5,100 nucleotides of DNA from a bacterium (GTDB taxonomy: Bacteria; Bdellovibrionota_C; UBA2361; SZUA-149): the NCBI GenBank assembly GCA_003230795.1, contig QIGM01000556.1, forward strand, positions 1-5,100, given 5' to 3'. The notes under the pieces are model-generated. The model searched no databases, was not told the DNA's origin, and saw only the letters and a program-made list of their open reading frames with translations. The position numbers and the translations under genes are program-made. Positions 1 through 5,100 of this stretch are shown here, piece by piece (within the stretch, counting starts at the first letter, position 1; each line of letters starts with the position of its first letter).

Positions 1-2888
1 GGCGCGTCTACCTCAAAGAGCAGTGCAGCTTGCGGGACCTTCAATGAGAAAGCATTCGACTGGGGGACCGCACCAGTCACCACAAAACTTTCTCGACCTC
101 CGTTGGTCCTGACTTGAAGAAAGCCCTTTGCTCCACGACGCACTGATGAGTAAGTTTCACCGTTTCGAGTTGCGTTTTCTGCCCGCAGGACTTCAATAGG
201 TCCGGGTGTCACAACTACGCCAGAGCCTTCGCTTTGTGTCGTAACAGTTACAAAGAAACGTTTCTCCTTAATCGACAATTTGATCTTCTCGATACTACTG
301 CAATCCTTGCGTCGACATCGCTTTTGATCAATTCGCTTTTCTAACTCCTGTAACAACGAGGCATCTGGAATATCAGCCCGAGCCTGCAGCGGTGACATCG
401 TGAAGGCAAGCACGCCCAGCGCAGCCACGCTACTTAACGGCAAGGCACCTTTCTGCGCCAAAGCAAGTAAATCGAGTGGCTCATTCCAGATTTTCTTAAA
501 AATCAAAAAGAGCAGGCTGAGAATTAACAACACTCGTGCGCCAGAGATTAGACGCATCGCACCCGCCTTCAGTATCCAGAACGATAGCTCTGTATCTTGC
601 GACACCGGCCCATCAAGAGAGAAAGAATGGGATCGCCAACTCCAATTCGGCACGGCCGGACCACTCGCGAGCGTTTTGGTCTCTTGCCCCTTGTCTTCAT
701 CGCGATCCCGCCCACGCACGCTCCCAGCATCTTCCATCATTTCAAGACTACTCTTCATCTTAGATACCTTCCCGGCGTAGCGCTCCATTGGTAAAGAGCG
801 AGACAAGTTTCTACCAGGCGCCGAGTTCATAGACATCGATGGCGCAGAGCCGACGGTAAACTGAAGTGCAAACAGCGCGGTTACAAGCGGCACACTGATC
901 AAGCCAATCGCAGCGAATTGAATCGTCTTTATGATTCGATCACGCACACCGGAGAGTCGAAACATCTTTACAATCCATGAGATTCCTAAGCCGATGTAGA
1001 ACAGAATGATCGGCCATACGAGCGGTGCCGTCTCTATACTCATGTAAAGTTCCTGCATAAAGGAGCGATAACGCGTCCCTGCTTGCAATTGGGGGAATAG
1101 CATCTGCGTAAATTGAAGTTTCGCAAAGGCAAATCCTTCGATCGTTAACACCGCAAATGTTGCGTAAAGCAGCACCTTACAAGCCAAATACCAAAGCGAC
1201 TCCTGATCGCGCAGCGCTCCTCGCCAAGCCACCAAGAGCAGGAGATGCATAAACAACATTTGAGGGGCAAGGAACTCTCCATGATTGAATACCATGGACA
1301 TGGCAGCAAGCGCGGCAATCATTGGGCTCAACAGCTTATAGCTCGCGGCAACGACAAGAAAGGACATAAAAACTTGCAGCAAGGACCAAGAATCCAGCCA
1401 GGCCCCTTGCACACTGGAAGCTCCGCCGAGATAGAGTAACTTCCAAGACGGCGGTAGATGCAGCAAGCCGCTAAGAGAATCCGCGCGAGTATTCCAACCA
1501 ACAGCAGGTAGCACTCCTGACTGCTCGTAGCGAGAAACGGCCTCAAGGTTCACGTTGGTATTCCGTAATTCAATCCCCCAGCGACTTGTATCTGGATTCT
1601 TCGTGATAAGCGCAGGTGCATTATCTACCGTGGCACGACCCAAGAGGGTTTGCTCACTCGCGTCTAGACGAAAGCCTTTGGTCAGTGTACCGCTGATTCT
1701 ATCTTTTGCCGTCATTCCCGAGCCATCAAGGTCAACCCACAGCTCACGGTAAAGTTGCAAAGTATTCGGTGGTGGCGTCTGCATGCCCCGTCGTAACTCT
1801 TTAAGCGTTAGCGAAGCGCCAGAATCGACGACGTAACTTGCGCCGGAGCGCCACTCTGGGGGCAGCTCAGTAGAGGCGGCATGCACCGCTCGACCTCCTT
1901 GTAATTCAATCGTACGAAAACTCTGATCCCCAAAAAATGAGAGTGTCTCTTCAGCCGGCCAGCTCTCCTCTGTAGGCTTCGGTAACTGCAAAGCATCAAA
2001 AGGCTGTTGTAACACTGAAACGATTCGAACGTTATGCTGTCCGGGACGAAGTTGCAGAGCCAGATTTCCGGATGGAGAGAGTTGCGATGGCAGAGGTGAG
2101 CTAATCGCGATTGGCACCGCATTGGATGGAAGGATAGCTCCAAGATTAAGTGGACGACCACTTCCGGAAACACTTAACGATATAAGCGTTTCAACATGAA
2201 ACGGAGAACCATCACGCAAGGCACGAAAGACCTTGAGCCGTAAACTATCAGTTGCCGACCTCGATTCCTTGCGCTGTAACCAGATACTCCCTTTACGACG
2301 TTCCGGACTTACTGCTCCCTTGAGAGCCGAGGCGTCAATTTCAAGTAAGCCGTACTCCTCTGGCAAGGGCAGTGTCGTGGGAACCTTGTCCCACAACACT
2401 TTGGCCTCAATGCGGTAGCGCCCCGCTGGAAGCATTACGGAGAGCTTAGTTTTCTCCAGACTAAACGGCGCATCAATCTGCACACCGGCAGTGTTAAACA
2501 CTTTAATTTCATGAGGCCGCAAGCCAGTACTCATCGGCAAGGGCACAGTGCTCTTATCTTGAAGTTCAACATTTAGAGAAATATCGGCTCCAGTCTTAGC
2601 GAGCACATACTTCAACTTGCCCGGCCAAACACACTGATGCGCAGACCCGGTCCACGCACATCGCCATTCAGGATGGCGCTCTGTGACCCACTCAACCCAA
2701 GGTTTAAGATCAGACGGCAAGCCAGAAAGAGAGGGCGGCTCTGACAATGTGCCAGAAGGAGAGGGAGGCTCTGACAATGTGCCAGAAAGAGAGAGAGGCT
2801 CTGACAATGTGATAGTCGGGAGGAACAAGATAAGAAGGGAAAGACGTAATAGTGGATTACGAATATGTCCAAGCGCGCCAATTTTCAT
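1..2888 (-). CDS. Large multi-domain envelope membrane protein, function unknown (3' end outside window)
   Basis: One frame stays open from the ATG at 2888-2886 to the left edge, giving 962 codons plus two bases with no stop; the true C-terminus is missing. The start is supported by an AGG six bases upstream and an in-frame TGA at 2942-2940 with no other ATG between. In order: a basic then hydrophobic N-terminus (about residues 10-26, export signal or anchor, no clear AxA site); three 10-residue repeats (27-56); a Cys/Trp motif (W75, C77, W79, C86, W88, P89, G90) that may hold a disulfide; a long beta-rich soluble part to about 495; membrane segments near 502-534, 543-555, 568-583, 622-640 and 657-678; a polar linker with a charged patch (725-738); a membrane segment near 784-797; a hydrophobic stretch 816-834 ending in Ala-Arg-Ala (836-838), like an internal signal peptide; then a probably periplasmic C-terminal domain with C858 and C863. 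I recall unnamed large gammaproteobacterial proteins with a similar Cys-x-Trp-Pro-Gly beginning, but assign no function. That it is coding is nearly certain; the domain reading is inference. Confidence 0.9.
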   Translation of the reverse strand, partial: MKIGALGHIRNPLLRLSLLILFLPTITLSEPLSLSGTLSEPPSPSGTLSEPPSLSGLPSDLKPWVEWVTERHPEWRCAWTGSAHQCVWPGKLKYVLAKTGADISLNVELQDKSTVPLPMSTGLRPHEIKVFNTAGVQIDAPFSLEKTKLSVMLPAGRYRIEAKVLWDKVPTTLPLPEEYGLLEIDASALKGAVSPERRKGSIWLQRKESRSATDSLRLKVFRALRDGSPFHVETLISLSVSGSGRPLNLGAILPSNAVPIAISSPLPSQLSPSGNLALQLRPGQHNVRIVSVLQQPFDALQLPKPTEESWPAEETLSFFGDQSFRTIELQGGRAVHAASTELPPEWRSGASYVVDSGASLTLKELRRGMQTPPPNTLQLYRELWVDLDGSGMTAKDRISGTLTKGFRLDASEQTLLGRATVDNAPALITKNPDTSRWGIELRNTNVNLEAVSRYEQSGVLPAVGWNTRADSLSGLLHLPPSWKLLYLGGASSVQGAWLDSWSLLQVFMSFLVVAASYKLLSPMIAALAAMSMVFNHGEFLAPQMLFMHLLLLVAWRGALRDQESLWYLACKVLLYATFAVLTIEGFAFAKLQFTQMLFPQLQAGTRYRSFMQELYMSIETAPLVWPIILFYIGLGISWIVKMFRLSGVRDRIIKTIQFAAIGLISVPLVTALFALQFTVGSAPSMSMNSAPGRNLSRSLPMERYAGKVSKMKSSLEMMEDAGSVRGRDRDEDKGQETKTLASGPAVPNWSWRSHSFSLDGPVSQDTELSFWILKAGAMRLISGARVLLILSLLFLIFKKIWNEPLDLLALAQKGALPLSSVAALGVLAFTMSPLQARADIPDASLLQELEKRIDQKRCRRKDCSSIEKIKLSIKEKRFFVTVTTQSEGSGVVVTPGPIEVLRAENATRNGETYSSVRRGAKGFLQVRTNGGRESFVVTGAVPQSNAFSLKVPQAALLFEVDA
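2721..2810 (-). repeat. Three tandem 30-bp repeats inside the envelope protein gene
   Basis: Three directly adjacent 30-base units lie at 2721-2750, 2751-2780 and 2781-2810, each ending on the plus strand in ctgacaatgt and differing only by a few substitutions. Because 30 is a multiple of three, the array encodes three 10-residue copies (residues 27-56) of the type T-L-S-E-P-(P/L)-S-(L/P)-S-G on the minus strand. It begins exactly where the N-terminal hydrophobic segment ends, so it would form a Pro/Ser-rich spacer just outside the membrane. The high DNA identity between units suggests recent duplication by slippage, and copy number is likely to vary between strains. Confidence 0.95.
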
Positions 2889-3042
2889 AATTTGCCTAGT
2901 TGATTCTAAGTAGATCAATAGATTATGGCGGCAAGCATATCACTGGCGAAATTGATTATCGACGTATTTTTCGGCGCACGGCGAACTAAAATAAGCGGAC
3001 CAAATAGCAGAATTCCATCGATTCTCTAGATCTCTGAGTATA
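2889..3042. other. Spacer between the envelope gene and the ATPase remnant
   Basis: No gene is supported here. Both flanking genes read leftwards, so this stretch must hold the leader of the envelope protein gene. The only start signal I can point to is a short AGG at 2895-2897 (minus strand), six bases before the ATG. I found no convincing -35/-10 pair. Short frames crossing the region on the minus strand have no recognisable protein features. Confidence 0.6.
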
Positions 3043-3056
3043 TTAAAAATATACTC
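3036..3056. repeat. Perfect 9-bp inverted repeat with 3-base loop at the end of the ATPase remnant
   Basis: GAGTATATT at 3036-3044 and AATATACTC at 3048-3056 are exact reverse complements separated by AAA. The hairpin covers the last codons and the TAA stop (3045-3043) of the DUF4143 half. It is AT-rich and no T-run follows on the minus strand, so it is a poor match to a classical intrinsic terminator. It could be a weak transcript end or a stabilising 3' hairpin; the role is unknown. Confidence 0.5.
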
Positions 3057-3973
3057 CTTGCCAAAGTTCATCGAGGAATTGTTTCCATGGAAGAAATCGA
3101 ACTCCCTCTTCTTTTCTGGCAAGAGGGTCGAAAGAGACGAGGCAGCGGTGATTAATTTTTTGCTCTTCTTGTATTGCTATTAATCCTGAAGCCTCACGTT
3201 TTGAGATTTTTTGAGACGCTTTAACTTCAACTGCTAACTTATTTGAAATAACAAAATCAACTTCTCGTTTATCTCGGGTTCGCCAGAAGGTTAATTGGTC
3301 TGAGACTCGTTTGTAGCTAAGGGCTGCTCTGATTTCCATGGCAATAAAATGCTCAAACGCTCGGCCAAATAAATCTGAGTTTCTATCAATAGATTGAGTT
3401 CCAGCAAGTGCGGCACATACTCCGGTATCAAATAGATAAAACTTTGCGCTAGCTATTTCTTTTCTTTTACGAGATTGGCCCCATGGCTCTACAAAAAATC
3501 CAACTAAGGTGTCTTCAAGTATTCGAAAATGTTCAATAGCAGTAGAGGGAGCGCAACCAACGTCAGATGCAAGTTTAGTGAAGTTTATAGTTTGTGCATT
3601 TGAAAGAGCGGCTGTTTTGAGAAGTCTACTAAAGCGAGGAAGATCTCTTGTAATACCTTCCAACATGATCTCTTCTCGAAGATACAGTGATATATATGCA
3701 TTGAGTTCTTCCTTAGGATTATCGGAAGGGTAGTTTTTGAATTTCATCAATAACGACAATTTGTTTATCGTTTTCTTTTACAATTGCTTCCAATAGTGAA
3801 GGTGATTCACTTAAGCGAAAGTAATATTCGCTATCTAGTAGATCGATAATGCAGGCATGCTCACTAAGCTGTTCATCGATTAGGTAGCTCTTACCAGTCG
3901 AGCGTGGACCAAGAAGAAAAAAAGATTTTTTCTCCAGTAGTGTATTCAATGAAAGTAGACGCTTGTATTTCAT
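3043..3973 (-). pseudogene. AAA_14/DUF4143 family ATPase, broken by an internal deletion and frameshift
   Basis: Two overlapping frames form one damaged gene. The upstream part, from the ATG at 3973, has the family's usual beginning (MKYKRLL), a Walker A motif GPRSTGKS at residues 22-29 and a Walker B motif IVVIDEIQKLP at 72-82, then reads two more residues to a TAA at 3721-3719. The downstream part resumes in another frame at about 3732 with YPSDNPKEELNAYISLYL and continues through the helix-turn-helix-like segment, the KFYLFDTGV motif, GRAFEHFIAMEI, and the nuclease-like EVDFV and AVEVK segment (D, E and K in PD-(D/E)xK spacing), to a natural C-terminus at 3045. Intact family members have roughly 70 more residues between these parts, including the sensor segment of LTGSS type; that is absent here. 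A TTG at 3997 would add eight residues, but the ATG fits the family better. Intact homologues are often scattered accessory genes with poorly defined roles. With the ATPase core split, activity is unlikely. Confidence 0.88.
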
Positions 3974-4244
3974 TCTTAAATTATGCGACGCAACCAAAGG
4001 AAAAGTAATAAAATATGCGATGCCGTTGGTTATTTTATTTTATGTAGTAATTTTAGATGATTACCTACCATCCCCCTCCTGAATTGATACTATACTTCGA
4101 ATTTCGCATTAAAAGCCTTGTGATGTCGATGTACCGTGAACTGATTACCCAATCTTTCCAATTAGTTATAAGCACAAAATCTCACTGAGAACAGAATGAG
4201 AATGAACCAAGATCCAAGGAAAGAAACAATTTGCAATTATGTAT
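3974..4244. other. Intergenic spacer between divergent genes
   Basis: This AT-rich stretch separates the leftward ATPase remnant from the rightward toxin-antitoxin operon, so it should contain the promoters of both. For the leftward gene I see only AT-rich sequence upstream of 3973 and no -35/-10 pair I would defend. No RNA gene, no clear integron recombination site, and no repeat shared with the other end of the island were found by eye. A 23-codon frame starting at 4197 runs through the higB promoter and ends at about 4267; it has no family features. Confidence 0.55.
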
Positions 4245-4253
4245 TGCTATACT
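4245..4253 (+). promoter_or_regulatory. Extended -10 promoter of the higBA operon
   Basis: TGCTATACT at 4245-4253 matches an extended -10 element (TGn followed by TATACT, one mismatch from TATAAT). The hexamer 17 bases upstream, at 4225-4230, is a poor -35, which is tolerated when the TGn extension is present. Transcription would start near 4260, leaving a leader of about 20 bases before the toxin ATG at 4280. No strong Shine-Dalgarno sequence precedes that ATG, so toxin translation may be weak. Promoter activity is inferred from sequence alone. Confidence 0.5.
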
Positions 4254-4267
4254 GCATAGTTATATAG
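4247..4267. promoter_or_regulatory. Candidate HigA operator overlapping the higBA promoter
   Basis: CTAT at 4247-4250 and ATAG at 4256-4259 form an inverted repeat around five bases (ACTGC), and CTATA at 4247-4251 pairs with TATAG at 4263-4267 as a wider palindrome. Both overlap the -10 element and the expected transcription start. Antitoxins of the HigA/GraA family typically bind a palindrome in this position and repress their own operon, so autoregulation is a reasonable inference. The arms are short and AT-rich, so chance is possible. Confidence 0.3.
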
Positions 4268-4279
4268 TAGTCTCAACAC

Positions 4280-4576
4280 ATGGCGATAAAGAGCTTCAAG
4301 AACACGGCAACCGAAGATATCGGAAGCCAGACTGCTTCAAAGAAAGCACTGAAGCTCCTGCCAAAGGAAATTCATCTAGTAGCATACAGGAGGCTTGTGT
4401 TTCTTGATAACGCGGTACTGCTAAAAGATTTGAAAGAGTGGAGAAGCCTACATTTGGAAAAACTAAAGCGAGACCGAGCTGGTCAATTCAGTATTAGAAT
4501 TAACGACCAGTCTCGAGTTTGTTTTAAATGGATCGACAATAATGCCCATGATGTGGAAATCGTTGATTATCACTGA
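4280..4576 (+). CDS. higB: HigB/GraT-family toxin (RelE superfamily mRNA interferase)
   Basis: This 98-residue protein fits the family in size (usually about 92-94) and sequence. It opens with the family's (M)IKSF beginning, has the central basic segment LEKLKRDRAGQFSIRINDQ (residues 59-77), R79 followed by CFKW, and ends in DVEIVDYH with the conserved C-terminal histidine. Toxins of this family are ribosome-associated endoribonucleases that cut mRNA and slow growth; the arginines in the FSIRINDQSR region and the terminal histidine lie where the active site of characterised members is found. All these residues are present, so the toxin appears functional. It precedes its antitoxin gene by nine bases, the usual toxin-first order of higBA/graTA. 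The ATG at 4280 gives the normal N-terminus, apart from one extra Ala after the Met; there is no good Shine-Dalgarno upstream. Confidence 0.93.
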   Translation: MAIKSFKNTATEDIGSQTASKKALKLLPKEIHLVAYRRLVFLDNAVLLKDLKEWRSLHLEKLKRDRAGQFSIRINDQSRVCFKWIDNNAHDVEIVDYH

Positions 4577-4580
4577 GGTG
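4575..4580 (+). promoter_or_regulatory. Ribosome binding site of higA overlapping the higB stop
   Basis: GAGGTG lies five bases before the antitoxin ATG at 4586 and overlaps the toxin stop TGA (4574-4576). It is far stronger than anything before the toxin start. The arrangement suggests translational coupling and excess production of antitoxin over toxin from one mRNA. Confidence 0.8.
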
Positions 4581-4585
4581 CCATA

Positions 4586-4852
4586 ATGTTAAAAAACTCA
4601 ATACATCCTGGAGATTTCCTGAAAGAGGAGTTGGAAGAACGTGGAGTTTCTCAGTCAATGCTTGCTGAGCATATTGGTGTCGAGCCTGGCGTAATCAACG
4701 TCATCTGTAATGGACGCCGTGGTATTTCAGCGTCGATGGCAAAAAAGCTTGCCCGTGCCCTTGGCACAACACCAGAACTATGGACGAACCTCCAGAGCAG
4801 CCACGAACTTGCTCAAGCTGATGACCCTGATTTTGAAACACTAAGAGCTTAG
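4586..4852 (+). CDS. higA: HigA/GraA-family antitoxin, XRE-type HTH regulator
   Basis: This 88-residue protein has the family's characteristic start (IHPGDFLKEELEERG, residues 6-20), followed by an XRE/Cro-type helix-turn-helix at about residues 21-45 (SQSMLAEHIGVEPGVINVIC, then NGRRGIS), the MAKKLARALGTTPELW segment (51-66), and the usual LQSSHELAQA tail. It should bind and neutralise the toxin encoded immediately upstream and, with it, repress the shared promoter near 4250. Length and domain order are normal and no residue looks missing. The strong ribosome binding site at 4575 and the co-directional, nine-base gap support an operon. Related names used for this family are VapI-type and GraA; the sequence does not distinguish these from HigA. 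Confidence 0.94.
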   Translation: MLKNSIHPGDFLKEELEERGVSQSMLAEHIGVEPGVINVICNGRRGISASMAKKLARALGTTPELWTNLQSSHELAQADDPDFETLRA

Positions 4853-4917
4853 AGATATCCTTCCGCAGTAAATTATTGAAATCGTTGGTGCCCAGAGCGA
4901 GAGATCTCAGGATTTTA
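4853..4917. other. Region downstream of higA, no clear terminator
   Basis: After the higA stop I see no GC-rich hairpin followed by a T-run that would end the operon. The only symmetric element is the 8-base palindrome GAGATCTC at 4901-4908, which is too short to interpret. Confidence 0.4.
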
Positions 4918-5100
4918 AGAAGGTTGGGTGAACTGATTCAATTCATACTTAATCATGTCGTAAGCGCTTCGCGAGTGGTGTTCTTGACAGAGATGTAGGA
5001 CGAGGGAGGACAGGCTGAAGAAATAACTTTGGAGCTTCAGCGATAATAGAATTTCCGTCAAATTCGAATACGAATGGCGCAACGAACTAGAGCAATGGTT
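4918..5100 (-). CDS. Possible 3' end of a minus-strand gene entering from the right edge
   Basis: On the minus strand a frame is open from the right edge (5100) to a TAA at 4920-4918, giving 60 codons. The predicted end is Ser/Leu-rich and then polar (RSAYDMIKYELNQF, followed by TQPS). No domain or family is recognised. Sixty open codons are only mildly surprising by chance, and the start lies outside the window. It would converge on the higBA operon. I list it as a weak candidate, not as an established gene. Confidence 0.22.

Noticed and set aside
400..1752. Several plus-strand frames of 64-126 codons
   Set aside because: They lie opposite the continuous 962-codon minus-strand frame, and their translations are low-complexity without domains, so they are shadows.
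1808..2173. Minus-strand 121-codon frame
   Set aside because: It overlaps the large envelope gene in another frame on the same strand and has no recognisable features.
2721..2810. CRISPR array
   Set aside because: The 30-base units are directly adjacent with no spacers and lie inside a coding frame.
2612..2913. Two frames across the 30-bp repeats, one on each strand, with repeated peptides
   Set aside because: Any 30-bp repeat gives periodic peptides in all frames; the long gene frame explains it, and it alone has a start with a plausible ribosome binding site and export segment.
2917..3022. Minus-strand open stretch of about 33 codons ending in NFASDMLAAIIY, possibly the tail of a gene fragment
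   Set aside because: It has no start, is too short to exclude chance, and I recognise no family.
2940..3122. Minus-strand 60-codon frame overlapping the end of the ATPase remnant
   Set aside because: Its first half lies in the conserved DUF4143 C-terminal coding region in a different frame; the remainder has no family features.
3719..3759. Programmed ribosomal frameshift joining the two ATPase frames
   Set aside because: An A-run (CAAAAAC) is nearby, but about 70 conserved residues are missing at the junction, which frameshifting cannot restore.
2889..4279. Integron attC sites, suggested by the TA and accessory gene context
   Set aside because: I looked for paired RYYYAAC and GTTRRRY core sites with inverted symmetry around the TA operon and the remnant and found none convincing.
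5014..5041. 7-bp inverted repeat GCTGAAG / CTTCAGC as a terminator
   Set aside because: The loop is 14 bases, there is no T-run on either side, and it lies over 160 bases beyond the higA stop.

Overview
The window looks like an accessory stretch of a proteobacterial chromosome, probably gammaproteobacterial. The only taxonomic hints are a GraT/HigB-type toxin-antitoxin pair and a large envelope protein of a type I associate with that class; no ribosomal or other marker gene is present. The left half (1-2888) has mixed, moderately GC-rich codon use, while the right part (about 2890-4860) is visibly AT-richer, as expected for horizontally acquired cargo.

Region 1-2888, minus strand: a single uninterrupted reading frame that starts at 2888 and runs off the left edge, giving at least 962 residues. 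It encodes a large envelope protein: an N-terminal export or anchor segment, three perfect-length copies of a 10-residue Pro/Ser/Leu repeat, a long extracytoplasmic part rich in predicted beta structure with a Cys/Trp motif, a central cluster of membrane segments, a charged linker, another membrane segment, and a second signal-peptide-like segment followed by a C-terminal extracytoplasmic domain. I cannot give it a function. All plus-strand reading frames over this stretch are shadows of it.

Region 2889-4279: a short spacer, then a broken ATPase gene of the AAA_14/DUF4143 family on the minus strand (3973 to 3043). The Walker A and B motifs and the complete C-terminal DUF4143 half survive, but about 70 residues between them are missing and the two halves are in different frames. 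A spacer of about 300 bases follows, carrying an extended -10 promoter for the next operon.

Region 4280-4852, plus strand: a complete higB-higA (graT-graA type) toxin-antitoxin operon, toxin first, with the antitoxin's ribosome binding site overlapping the toxin stop codon. The last 248 bases hold no convincing gene, only a partial minus-strand open frame of uncertain meaning.

The genes do not form one pathway. The picture is a host envelope gene beside a small island of selfish or decaying cargo (TA module plus ATPase remnant). The least described element is the large membrane protein; I see no defence system, CRISPR array, RNA gene or complete insertion sequence.
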